A stretch of 45,345 nt of DNA from contig CAQGLR010000031.1 of the NCBI GenBank assembly GCA_948794795.1, forward strand, positions 1-45,345, given 5' to 3'. Numbering within the stretch: position 1 is the first letter of the stretch; every line of letters begins with the position of its first letter. Source of the DNA: an uncultured Lachnospiraceae bacterium. GTDB lineage: Bacteria; Bacillota; Clostridia; Lachnospirales; Lachnospiraceae. The notes under the pieces were generated by a model that saw only the letters and a list, made by a program, of their open reading frames with translations, had not been told where the DNA came from and ran no database searches. Both the position numbers and the translations under genes were made by a program. Of the stretch, positions 1 to 8,149 are shown one piece after another.

Positions 1-46
1 TATAATCTTTGTGCAGTTTGATGGTTTAAAAGCAATTTTCAAACAC
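1..46. repeat. End fragment of a foldback (MITE-like) element
   Basis: The 15-mer TATAATCTTTGTGCA (1-15) recurs exactly at 2508-2522, and 12 of its bases occur inverted at 2928-2939. The end ATTTTCAAACAC (35-46) matches the right end of the element at 2908-3142. Read on the minus strand, the order (GTGTTTGAAAAT, then ACAAAGATTATA) is the same as at the left end of that element. This is probably one end of a further copy whose body lies outside the window, directly downstream of the sulfotransferase gene. Confidence 0.5.
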
Positions 47-79
47 GCCCTAGGGAAATTGAAGTGCCAAAGAATTTTT

Positions 80-2050
80 TTATTTTATATCTATCCAGTA
101 ACCTGTGTTATATAAACATATATTAGAATCATTGTCAATATATTCTATTCCAGCTTGGTATTTTCCTTTATCAATTTCCTGTAATGGGACAGAAATAATA
201 TAAATATGTTCTTTAAATATTTTTGTAAGCTGTTCTGTATCATTAAAATATTGTATATATATATTATCTTTGTTGTATAAAAATATTTTAGGCAAAGCAT
301 GGTCTTTACATGATATTTGTAATATATTTCCTGTAAGTGTGAAATTTAACTTTTTCTTTATATCATCAGGCAGATAATTTCCTTCATTGTAGCCTTTTGG
401 TATTTCTTTTTCTTTAACAGGCATATAAAGCTCACCAATATAAAGAGGAGAGTCTTCAGTACAGGTATTTTGTACGCTTTCAAGATTAAAGTCCAAAAAT
501 TTTGCAATAAAAAAGTCATTATTTAATGAAATATCAGTTACACATTCACCAGTATTATAGTTATAACCAAGTATTTTTGCGCGGCTGTCCACTTCTTCAT
601 CTTTTATATTAGCACACATAGCATAAATACTATTAGTTGTCTTGTCAAATTCTACATTTGAACGTGTAATAGAAAGCGGGACAGTAATACACTGGTTCAT
701 TTCTACAGACATTTCTTTTTCATTAATTGTAAATACCATTATATCTGACTTTTTTACGTCATCAAAATAACTGACAGGCCTGCGGTTTGCAGTGTGGTTG
801 TCAAAAAGTGTAATTTTTATTTTCTTTTCATTGTCTGTATCTATACGTTCAAGTATTTTAACTCCATGTTGCTGGAAGAACCATTTTACACCAGGGGCGG
901 GAGCCAGGACTTTGGATTCCTGTTCTGTACCTTTATAAAAATCTGGATTGGCAAGCAGCCATATAATTTCTTGTGTATTCAGGTCTATTTTAGCTATTGT
1001 ATGGATATTTCTGTATGAAGCTATTATTGCATCTTCTTCAGGTATATATTCAAATGCATTGATATGTGCCCAGTCATACCTTGTCACATATGTGTTGTCA
1101 AAAATATTATTAGCATTTATTGTCCTTATAATTTTACCTGTGTCTTTATCCATTTCATCAACTGAATTTTCCATATAGGTATCATACCTTGAGCTGGTTG
1201 CAATAAGTAAATTGCCATTATCCTCCCTGGAAACAGCCCAGTGATGGAAACCTGACTGGTGGTAAATATTTCTGTATATGCGTCCTAAAAAATCCATCTC
1301 ATATGCTATAACAGAATGTGCATTGCCATAATTAGGCCTTCTCATTCTTTTGTCTGGAACAAGCAGGTGCCCATTAGAAAGAACGTGTACACCATATGGG
1401 TGTACAGGTGTAGTAAGATACCAACGGATATTTCCATTGCTGTCGAAAGCATAGTTTGTACCACTGTAGCCTCCTGTTGCCATAAGAAAAGGAACCGGAG
1501 TTTTTTCATATTTTTTAATTGAAATTGCATTTCTTAAAACCGGTCCTGTCCTTGGAAGTTTTATTCTTATTGTTGTTTCTTGTATTTCATTATTATTTTT
1601 ATCAAGCAAATAAAATGTTATGTGGGTTATTCCTCCGTCATACATGCCTAGTACAGGGACTTTATGCCTGTTTGTCCAGGTTTCGTCACAGTTTGTATAA
1701 TTATCAGAACCTCTTTTTCCTTTAATAGTATATTTTACTTTGCATGGTTTTTCTGTGTTAAATATAAACAGCCCTGATAATGGAGAACATCCAAAAGGGT
1801 TTATTATAAATAAAGCATTATCAAATGTATAATGCTTTTTGTTTAGTATATTTTCTATAACAGTATCCTTCCTTCTGCTAATGTCAGCAGAAAGTTTTAA
1901 CTGGTGCTCAATGTTTGATGAATAGTTTCTTCCATCAAGATATGGTTCGTGTAATTTAAGTGCTTCATTCTTAAGCCATTCTGTATACTGGACATTTACG
2001 TTATATAAAAGCCTCTTTAGTTTACTTAATAAACGTTTCTTACTTGCCAT
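80..2050 (-). CDS. Arylsulfotransferase (AssT-like) family protein
   Basis: A 656-aa protein of the arylsulfate sulfotransferase family, which moves sulfate between phenolic compounds through a sulfo-histidine intermediate without PAPS. The residues matching the known AssT active site can be seen in order: His270 in FHHW, His329 in DWAHINAF, Arg347 in SYRNIH and His395 (the likely sulfated His) in QQHGVKIL. The N-terminal ~170 residues look like a beta-sandwich domain ahead of the six-bladed propeller. There is no clear signal peptide: the first 20 residues are basic, without a hydrophobic stretch. That is odd, because the E. coli enzyme is periplasmic. The start is the second ATG of CCATGGATGG, ten bases after AGGAGG; the first ATG is out of frame and opens a four-codon ORF. 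The gene stands alone between repeat elements. The family call is firm; the substrate is unknown. Confidence 0.85.
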   Translation of the reverse strand: MASKKRLLSKLKRLLYNVNVQYTEWLKNEALKLHEPYLDGRNYSSNIEHQLKLSADISRRKDTVIENILNKKHYTFDNALFIINPFGCSPLSGLFIFNTEKPCKVKYTIKGKRGSDNYTNCDETWTNRHKVPVLGMYDGGITHITFYLLDKNNNEIQETTIRIKLPRTGPVLRNAISIKKYEKTPVPFLMATGGYSGTNYAFDSNGNIRWYLTTPVHPYGVHVLSNGHLLVPDKRMRRPNYGNAHSVIAYEMDFLGRIYRNIYHQSGFHHWAVSREDNGNLLIATSSRYDTYMENSVDEMDKDTGKIIRTINANNIFDNTYVTRYDWAHINAFEYIPEEDAIIASYRNIHTIAKIDLNTQEIIWLLANPDFYKGTEQESKVLAPAPGVKWFFQQHGVKILERIDTDNEKKIKITLFDNHTANRRPVSYFDDVKKSDIMVFTINEKEMSVEMNQCITVPLSITRSNVEFDKTTNSIYAMCANIKDEEVDSRAKILGYNYNTGECVTDISLNNDFFIAKFLDFNLESVQNTCTEDSPLYIGELYMPVKEKEIPKGYNEGNYLPDDIKKKLNFTLTGNILQISCKDHALPKIFLYNKDNIYIQYFNDTEQLTKIFKEHIYIISVPLQEIDKGKYQAGIEYIDNDSNICLYNTGYWIDIK

Positions 2051-2123
2051 CCATGGGTATCCTCCTGATATACATCAAAATATACGTAAACTTTATATGA
2101 CATAAATTTTATTCTAGCCTTTT

Positions 2124-2149
2124 AGTATACTATAGGAATATTTTGTCAA
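2124..2149 (-). promoter_or_regulatory. Possible promoter of the sulfotransferase gene
   Basis: On the minus strand TTGACA (2149-2144) is followed after 14 bases by TATACT (2129-2124), or after 16 bases by TACTAA. The -35 is perfect, but the spacing to the better -10 is short, so the call is tentative. It lies about 75 bases upstream of the start codon. Confidence 0.4.
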
Positions 2150-2326
2150 AACTAAGGTTATTTTGTGGCATTATAAGACAGAGGCCGGAACTTGTTTATT
2201 GTATTATTAATTATCTCAAAGAAACCAATATAAATTCAGGGAAATTTCTGGTATAGAATAAGAGTAGTAGAAATATTATTAATTATTTTATTATTTTATT
2301 TTTTTAATTTGTAGGGGATTTTTTAA

Positions 2327-2503
2327 ATGCAGCAGTTAATTATTTTGCACCTGGCGGCACGCTCCCGCTTAATGAAAAACGTAACAGTGCATAAAATCTT
2401 TATGTTAAAAAGAAACTTAAGTTTCTTTTTAACATTTAAAACAAGATTTAAGCACTGACGTTTTTCAATAGCCGCCTGTTACAAAATAATTAACTTGCTG
2501 CAT
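2327..2503. repeat. 177-bp foldback element (giant hairpin)
   Basis: Almost the whole segment is one imperfect palindrome with arms of about 88 bases. The outer ends are ATGCAGCA and TGCTGCAT, then TTAATTATTTTG and CAAAATAATTAA. The centre is a perfect 30-bp palindrome (2404-2433, half-site GTTAAAAAGAAACTT). An inner GC-rich block (AAGCGGGAGCG and GCCGCC, minus strand) resembles the block in the element at 2908-3142, so the two probably belong to one family. There is no coding capacity. It is likely a non-autonomous mobile element or a structured bidirectional repeat. Confidence 0.75.
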
Positions 2504-2548
2504 AAAATATAATCTTTGTGCAAATTAAAAAATAATACAACATAAGTC

Positions 2549-2649
2549 TATATATACAGCAATTTATAACTTTTTAATTTTAGTAACATATATAATTGTT
2601 GTATGTGAAGATTAGATACAATATAAAGTTGTAAAGTGCTGTATATATA
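2549..2649. repeat. 101-bp inverted repeat
   Basis: Arms 2549-2570 and 2628-2649 pair over 22 bp with two mismatches (core TATATATACAGCA / TGCTGTATATATA). The loop is AT-rich. It sits between the two larger foldback elements. Its function is unknown. Confidence 0.6.
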
Positions 2650-2907
2650 TTAAATTTAACTTATTTAATTTCTGTTTGTATATATGTAAATTAGAAATCT
2701 GCTGTCTGTTTAAAATTTACAATACTTTCTGTACTATGACATAATGCTGGTGCCAAAAGCCATTTTATACCAAATTGAATACGATATATAGTGGTTTGAT
2801 TGTAATTTTACTACATAATACAGGTGTCTTTTGAATAAAAATAACCTTTTGACCCTGGCATCATGTCATTTAGTTAAGAAAAGCCTGATAAATAAAAGTC
2901 TTATTGA

Positions 2908-3142
2908 TGTTTGAAAATTAAATTTATACAAAGATTATATTACTCTGGCAAGTTCCAAATGTTTTACCATAAGGCAGCTGTTATGGGGACGCTGGTGCTT
3001 AAGCCCCGTATTAAATGTTTCGCAGAAACATAGGGGCTTTATGCACCACTGCGTATCCCATCCAAGCGGAAGCGGGCTGCCTGGGGTAAAATTTTGGAAT
3101 TGCCAGAGCCGTATAACCTGTAAAATATTTAATTTTCAAACA
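2908..3142. repeat. 235-bp foldback element with 16-bp perfect terminal inverted repeats
   Basis: The outer ends TGTTTGAAAATTAAAT (2908-2923) and its exact reverse complement (3127-3142) enclose a second inverted repeat. That repeat begins CTCTGGCAA (2943) and ends TTGCCAGAG (3108), with nested pairing down to a central ATGTTTC/GAAACAT loop. The element ends 14 bases from the stop codon of the CoA-transferase gene, so its hairpin may also end that transcript. No clear target-site duplication was seen. It encodes no protein. Confidence 0.75.
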
Positions 3143-3156
3143 CACTAAAAACCTGC

Positions 3157-4500
3157 TTATCTTTTATTGCTTTTCTTCCAGATTTTAAGTTTTTCTGCCT
3201 CTTGTATAAGGCTGTCCCTGAAATCAGGATGTGCAACTGATATTATTGCTTCTGCTTTCTGCCATGAAGAAAGTCCTTTTAAGTTTACTATACCATATTC
3301 TGTTACAAAATAATGTACATTAGCACGTGTATCTGTAACTATAGAACCATTGTCTAATGTAGGCTTGATACGTGACTGTACTGTGCCGTCTTTTGTTGTG
3401 AATGTTGAAGACATGCATATAAAGCTTTTGCCTCCATTTGAAAGATATGCACCAAGAACAAAGTCAAGCTGGCCGCCAGCACCACTTATCTGCTTCGTAC
3501 CAGCTGATTCAGCATTTATCTGTCCATATAGGTCTATATCAACAGCATTGTTTATTGACATAAAATTATTATGTGATGAGATTGCACGTATATCATTTGT
3601 GTAGCTTACAGGTGCACTCATGCACTCTGGATTGTCATTTACATAATCATATAATTTTTTGGTACCTGCACCAAATGCATATACCTGGCGTCCTTTGTCA
3701 AGTCCTTTCCTTGCACCTGTAATTTTCCCTGCCTTAGCAATATCTACAAATGCATCAACATACATTTCTGTATGTACTCCAAGGTCTTTTAAATCAGACT
3801 GTGCAATAAGGGAACCTACTGCATTTGGCATACCGCCAATTCCAAGCTGGAGGCATGCACCATCAGGAATCTCATTAACAATGTATTTAGCAACTGCCTG
3901 GTCGGTTTCTGTAGCAGCACCGCCGCCGCCAAGCTCATCTATTGCAGGATTACTGCCTTCAACTATCATTGTAACATCATTAATGTGTACAGCTTCCCCA
4001 AATCCGCCAAGGCATCTTGGCATATTCTGGTTTACTTCTACAATTATAATGTCAGCAACTTCACAACATGCCTGCATATGTGAAGCATTAGGGCCAAAGT
4101 TAAAGAAACCATGGTTGTCCATAGGCGCAACCTGGAACATGGCTACACGTGGCGGTGTGTCTATTTCACGGTAATATCTTGGCAGCTCGCTGTAACGCAT
4201 AGGATTGTAGAATGAAAATCCTTGTGCAATAGCTTTCCTTTCAACTCCGCCCATATGCCATGAATTCCATGTAAAGTGGTCTGCAGGGTTTTCAATTTTG
4301 AAGATATCAGGGACATGGCATAATATGCCTCCCCTGATATTTACATCACTAAGCTCTGGAAGACGCTTTGCCAGTGCTGCATCAAGTGCCACGGGGGTGC
4401 TTACAGCCCATCCATAGTCTACCCAGTCGCCAGAGTTTATAACCTTTACTGCTTCTTCTGCTGTAGACAGTTTCTTTGAATACATTTCTTTGTAATCCAT
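3157..4500 (-). CDS. but: Butyryl-CoA:acetate CoA-transferase
   Basis: A 447-aa family I CoA-transferase that moves CoA from butyryl-CoA to acetate, the last step of butyrate formation in many gut Clostridia. The catalytic glutamate is Glu245 in HTEMYVDAF. Glycine-rich loops GIGGMPNAV (220-228) and GAGGQLDFV (340-348) match the family. Long stretches such as FTWNSWHM, RYSELPRYYRE and QVAPMDNHGFFNFGP match, from memory, the Roseburia-type butyryl-CoA transferase and not a plain 4-hydroxybutyrate transferase, though the families are close. AAGGAGG lies seven bases before the ATG. The gene diverges from the butyrate operon across 403 bp, an arrangement that puts the terminal step next to the pathway feeding it. 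Confidence 0.9.
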   Translation of the reverse strand: MDYKEMYSKKLSTAEEAVKVINSGDWVDYGWAVSTPVALDAALAKRLPELSDVNIRGGILCHVPDIFKIENPADHFTWNSWHMGGVERKAIAQGFSFYNPMRYSELPRYYREIDTPPRVAMFQVAPMDNHGFFNFGPNASHMQACCEVADIIIVEVNQNMPRCLGGFGEAVHINDVTMIVEGSNPAIDELGGGGAATETDQAVAKYIVNEIPDGACLQLGIGGMPNAVGSLIAQSDLKDLGVHTEMYVDAFVDIAKAGKITGARKGLDKGRQVYAFGAGTKKLYDYVNDNPECMSAPVSYTNDIRAISSHNNFMSINNAVDIDLYGQINAESAGTKQISGAGGQLDFVLGAYLSNGGKSFICMSSTFTTKDGTVQSRIKPTLDNGSIVTDTRANVHYFVTEYGIVNLKGLSSWQKAEAIISVAHPDFRDSLIQEAEKLKIWKKSNKR

Positions 4501-4542
4501 ATTTAACCTCCTTAGTCTGCCACTGTTGTGGTAAGTTTTAAT

Positions 4543-4573
4543 ATTGTACCAGGGACACCAGAGTGTTCCTGGT
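4543..4573. promoter_or_regulatory. Operator-like palindrome next to a possible but promoter
   Basis: ACCAGGGACAC (4548-4558) and GTGTTCCTGGT (4563-4573) form a 26-bp palindrome with one mismatch around a four-base centre. On the minus strand it lies directly upstream of TACAAT (4548-4543), a good -10 candidate, so a bound protein would cover the -35 region. No T-run follows, so it is not a terminator. The cognate regulator cannot be named; it does not match the Rex consensus. Confidence 0.45.
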
Positions 4574-4725
4574 ATAAACTATCTTATATTAAAATACCAT
4601 GTTTCTGTTATGTGCGTCAATCTTTGGAATGTTTATTTTTATTAGTTTTTATACTGCCAATTTGTGTATTTTTCATAAATTTTGTTAAATATAATCAAAA
4701 TTTGTATAGAATACGTGAAAAAACC

Positions 4726-4754
4726 TTGCCATTTTTCCCGGTTTGATATATTAT
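4726..4754 (+). promoter_or_regulatory. Promoter of the butyrate operon
   Basis: TTGCCA (4726-4731), a 17-base spacer and TATTAT (4749-4754) give a good sigma-A promoter. Transcription would begin near 4761, leaving a leader of about 143 bases before the thiolase start at 4904. Confidence 0.65.
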
Positions 4755-4903
4755 ATTTATGAAGATTGCCTAAAGTATTTTATACCGTTACAACCCGTAT
4801 GCTGGAAGGGAATGAACCAGTAAGGGAAGTAGCGCAATATCTGTGTCAAAAGCATGGATTACTTATGCTGTCGGAATTCAATTATAAGGAGGAATTTAGT
4901 ATT

Positions 4904-6097
4904 ATGGCAAAAAAAGTAGTTATAGCAGGCGCATGCCGTACTGCAATTGGCAAAATGGGTGGAGGGTTAAGCAAAACTCCGGCTCCTGTTTTAGGCTCAA
5001 TAGTTATTGAAGAAGCTCTTAAGAGGGCTGGCGTACCAAAGGACAAGGTAGACCATGTATACATGGGATGTGTTATACAGGCTGGACTTGGACAGAACGT
5101 TGCACGCCAGTCAGCTATCAAAGCAGGACTGCCAATTGAAACCCCAGCAGTTACAGTAAACGTTGTTTGTGGTTCAGGACTTAATTGTGTAAACATGGCT
5201 GCACAGATGATACAGGCAGGAGATGCTGATATCGTTGTTGCAGGTGGTATGGAAAACATGTCTATGGCTCCATATGCAATGATGCAGGGCCGCTATGGTT
5301 ACCGTATGAACAATGGCAAGTTAGTGGATACAATGGTTAATGATGCATTATGGGATGCTTTTAACCAGTACCACATGATGATTACAGCAGAGAATGTTGC
5401 AGAGAAGTGGGGACTTACACGTGAAGAACTTGATGAATTTGCTGCAAACAGCCAGCAGAAGTGTGAAGCTGCTATTAAAGCAGGCAAGTTTGATGATGAA
5501 ATAGTTCCTGTACAGACAGGTGTAGACAGGAAGACAAAAGAACCTGTAATGTTTGATAAAGATGAGGGACCACGTCCTGGAACTACTGCTGAAGGCTTAA
5601 GCAACTTAAAGTGCTGCTCTGGAAAAGATGGTGGTGTTGTTACAGCAGGTAATGCATCAGGTATTAATGATGGTGCAGCTGCAGTTGTTGTTATGAGCGA
5701 AGAGAAAGCTAAAGAACTTGGTGTTACACCAATGGCTACATTTATTGCAGGCGCACTTGGCGGCGTAGACCCTTCAATAATGGGTGTAGGACCTGTAGCT
5801 TCTACAAGAAAAGTACTTGAGAAGACAGGCCTTAAGATTGATGACTTTGACCTTATTGAAGCAAATGAAGCTTTTGCTGCACAGTCTGTTGCAGTTGGAA
5901 GAGATCTTGGATTTGACCTTAGCAAATTAAATGTAAATGGTGGTGCTATTGCACTTGGACATCCTGTAGGTGCTTCTGGATGCCGTATCCTTGTTACACT
6001 TCTCCATGAGATGAAGAAGACAGGGGCAAACAGAGGTCTTGCTACACTTTGTATCGGTGGTGGCATGGGCTGCTCAACAGTTGTTGAAAAATACTAA
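4904..6097 (+). CDS. thlA: Acetyl-CoA acetyltransferase (thiolase)
   Basis: A 397-aa type II thiolase that condenses two acetyl-CoA to acetoacetyl-CoA, the first step to butyrate. The nucleophile is Cys89 (NVVCGSG), with His353 in GGAIALGHPVGASG and Cys383 in LCIGGGMG, as in all active thiolases. The start chosen is the ATG preceded by AAGGAGG at an 11-base distance, which gives the usual N-terminus MAKKVVIAG. The frame stays open upstream to a TTG at 4766, adding 46 residues, but that codon lies only about five bases from the predicted transcription start and has no ribosome site. First gene of the operon. Confidence 0.93.
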   Translation: MAKKVVIAGACRTAIGKMGGGLSKTPAPVLGSIVIEEALKRAGVPKDKVDHVYMGCVIQAGLGQNVARQSAIKAGLPIETPAVTVNVVCGSGLNCVNMAAQMIQAGDADIVVAGGMENMSMAPYAMMQGRYGYRMNNGKLVDTMVNDALWDAFNQYHMMITAENVAEKWGLTREELDEFAANSQQKCEAAIKAGKFDDEIVPVQTGVDRKTKEPVMFDKDEGPRPGTTAEGLSNLKCCSGKDGGVVTAGNASGINDGAAAVVVMSEEKAKELGVTPMATFIAGALGGVDPSIMGVGPVASTRKVLEKTGLKIDDFDLIEANEAFAAQSVAVGRDLGFDLSKLNVNGGAIALGHPVGASGCRILVTLLHEMKKTGANRGLATLCIGGGMGCSTVVEKY

Positions 6098-6141
6098 TAC
6101 AGGCTGTATACAGGTGTAAGTATGTACATTATATGCACACT

Positions 6142-6198
6142 GGTGCAGCAAGTTTATATTTTGCTGCACCATGTAGTGCAGGGCTGGCATGTCCAGCC
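6142..6198 (+). promoter_or_regulatory. Two hairpins between thl and crt
   Basis: GGTGCAGCAA (6142-6151) pairs perfectly with TTGCTGCACC (6161-6170), and GGCTGG (6182-6187) with CCAGCC (6193-6198), the latter followed by TTCTT. They could partly terminate transcription, stabilise the 3' end of the thl message or mark a processing site. Confidence 0.5.
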
Positions 6199-6236
6199 TT
6201 CTTATGCGGAAATAAATATATAAAGGAGTATAAATA

Positions 6237-7028
6237 ATGGAATTCATTTTATATGAAGTTAAGGACATGGTTGCAACAATTACAATTAACCGTCCAAAGG
6301 CTTTAAATGCATTGAACAGCCAGGTTCTTGAAGAACTGGATGCTACACTTGATGCAGTTGATTTAAATACAGTAAGATGCCTTATTCTTACAGGTGCTGG
6401 AGACAAGTCATTTGTTGCAGGTGCAGATATCGGGGAGATGAGCACACTTACAAAGGCTGAGGGAGAAGCTTTTGGAAAGAAAGGCAATGATGTATTCCGC
6501 AAGCTTGAAACATTCCCAATCCCTGTAATTGCAGCAATTAATGGTTTTGCACTTGGCGGCGGATGTGAGATTTCAATGAGCTGTGATATCCGTATCTGTT
6601 CAGAGAATGCAGTATTCGGACAGCCAGAAGCAGGTCTTGGAATTACACCAGGATTTGGCGGCACACAGAGGCTTGCAAGGGTAGTAAGTGTTGGCATGGC
6701 TAAGCAGCTTATCTATACAGCAAGGAATATTAAGGCAGATGAAGCATACCGCATCGGTCTTGTCAATGCAGTTTATCCAGCAGAAGAGCTTATACCACAG
6801 GCAGAGAAACTTGCTGTTACAATCGCAAAGAATGCGCCTATCGCAGTACGTAACTGCAAGAAGGCTATTAATGACGGCCTGCAGACAGATATGGACAGTG
6901 CACTTGTGATAGAAGAAAAGCTTTTCGGTGACTGCTTTGAGACAGAAGACCAGAAAGCGGGAATGGGCAACTTCCTTGAGAAAGACAAAGAAAAGAAATT
7001 AAAGGTTGTTCCATTTAAGAACTGCTAA
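6237..7028 (+). CDS. crt: 3-hydroxybutyryl-CoA dehydratase (crotonase)
   Basis: A 263-aa crotonase-fold enzyme that dehydrates 3-hydroxybutyryl-CoA to crotonyl-CoA. The two catalytic glutamates are Glu111 (GGGCEIS) and Glu131 (FGQPEAG), and the oxyanion-hole segment AGADIGEM (61-68) is present. Length is normal for short-chain crotonases. AAAGGAG precedes the ATG. It lies 139 bp after thl, a gap holding two stable hairpins. Confidence 0.93.
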   Translation: MEFILYEVKDMVATITINRPKALNALNSQVLEELDATLDAVDLNTVRCLILTGAGDKSFVAGADIGEMSTLTKAEGEAFGKKGNDVFRKLETFPIPVIAAINGFALGGGCEISMSCDIRICSENAVFGQPEAGLGITPGFGGTQRLARVVSVGMAKQLIYTARNIKADEAYRIGLVNAVYPAEELIPQAEKLAVTIAKNAPIAVRNCKKAINDGLQTDMDSALVIEEKLFGDCFETEDQKAGMGNFLEKDKEKKLKVVPFKNC

Positions 7029-7126
7029 TTAAAATAGATTTAAAGCCAGCGCAGGTTAAAGCGCAGACAGTTATAAATAAAACGGGTACATAGATTAACC
7101 CAAATAAATATATGGAGGTTATATTA

Positions 7127-7969
7127 ATGAAAGTTGGAGTAATTGGCGCAGGTACAATGGGTTCCGGCATTGCACAGGCATTTGCACAGACAGACGGATA
7201 TGAAGTTTATTTATGTGATATCAATGAAGAGTTTGCTGCAAACGGAAAGAATAAAATAGCTAAGGGATTTGAAAAGAGAGTTGCAAAGGGTAAAATGGAG
7301 CAGTCCGCTGCTGATGCTATCCTTGCAAAGATTACAACAGGTACAAAAGAGATTTGTACAGACTGTGACTTAATTGTTGAAGCTGCACTTGAAGTTATGG
7401 ATATCAAGAAGCAGACATTTAAAGAATTAGAAGAAATCTGCAAGAATGACAGCTGCATTTTCGCAACAAATACATCATCACTTTCAGTTACAGAGATAGG
7501 TGCAGGCATAAGTAAGCCAGTAATCGGAATGCACTTCTTCAATCCTGCTCCTGTTATGAAGCTTATTGAAGTAATACGTGGTGAGAATACTACTGATGAA
7601 GTAACTAACAAAGTAATTGAAATTTCCAAGGCAATCGGAAAGACTCCTGTAGAAGTTAATGAAGCTCCAGGATTTGTGGTAAACAGGATTCTTATACCAA
7701 TGATTAATGAAGCTGTTGGCATTTATGCAGATGGCGTTGCTTCTGTAGAAGGCATTGACACAGCTATGAAGCTTGGTGCAAACCATCCAATGGGACCTCT
7801 TGCTTTAGGTGACCTTGTAGGTCTTGATATCTGCCTTGCTATTATGGATGTACTTTACAATGAAACAGGCGATACAAAGTACCGTGCACATACACTTCTT
7901 AGAAAGATGGTACGTGCTGGAAAGCTTGGCCAGAAGACAGGCAAAGGTTTCTATGATTACAGCAAATAA
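7127..7969 (+). CDS. hbd: 3-hydroxybutyryl-CoA dehydrogenase
   Basis: A 280-aa dehydrogenase that reduces acetoacetyl-CoA to (S)-3-hydroxybutyryl-CoA. The Rossmann motif GAGTMG (7-12) is followed by the NTSS segment (Ser117) and the catalytic pair His136 (GMHFFNP) and Glu148. The C-terminal domain ends in GQKTGKGFYDY, as in the family. The start is the ATG 9 bases after GGAGG; the ATG overlapping that GGAGG (7112) would sit on its own ribosome site. Third gene of the butyrate operon. Confidence 0.93.
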   Translation: MKVGVIGAGTMGSGIAQAFAQTDGYEVYLCDINEEFAANGKNKIAKGFEKRVAKGKMEQSAADAILAKITTGTKEICTDCDLIVEAALEVMDIKKQTFKELEEICKNDSCIFATNTSSLSVTEIGAGISKPVIGMHFFNPAPVMKLIEVIRGENTTDEVTNKVIEISKAIGKTPVEVNEAPGFVVNRILIPMINEAVGIYADGVASVEGIDTAMKLGANHPMGPLALGDLVGLDICLAIMDVLYNETGDTKYRAHTLLRKMVRAGKLGQKTGKGFYDYSK

Positions 7970-7989
7970 TTATATTTCCCTAAGAAAAA

Positions 7990-8121
7990 TACAGGGTATA
8001 TAACCTGCGCAGGTGTTACTGTATAGTGTATAAGGGAGTACATATCCAGGACTTCCTGTGCAGGTATTAAGTTTTGCCTTATATGGCGGCATTATATAAG
8101 ACGGTACTGGACAGCCAGTAC
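7990..8121 (+). promoter_or_regulatory. Hairpin-rich spacer between hbd and bcd
   Basis: The 180-bp gap has several foldbacks: CCTGCGCAGG near 8003, CTTATAT/ATATAAG flanking GGCGGC near 8078-8101, and GTACTGG/CCAGTAC at 8103-8120. None is followed by a T-run, so message processing or protection of the bcd-etf segment is more likely than termination. Confidence 0.4.
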
Positions 8122-8149
8122 AAATTTATGAAAGGTGGTAAAGAAAGGC

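Noticed and set aside
2327..3142. CRISPR-like or tandem repeat array
   Set aside because: The repeats are palindromic foldbacks of different length, with no regularly spaced spacers.
3659..4174. Plus-strand open frame of 171 codons inside the but gene
   Set aside because: It is antisense to a clear CoA-transferase, has no ribosome site, and its composition (many Pro, Ser, Ala) is that of a complementary-strand shadow.
4683..4703. Possible Rex (NADH-sensing) operator TTGTTAAATATAATCAAAA
   Set aside because: Only the left half-site fits TTGTTAAnnnnTTAACAA; the right half does not, and it lies upstream of the better promoter.
5299..6066. Minus-strand open frame of 255 codons inside the thiolase gene
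   Set aside because: It is a shadow of a highly expressed gene; the Pro/Ser-rich product has no domain and no start signal.
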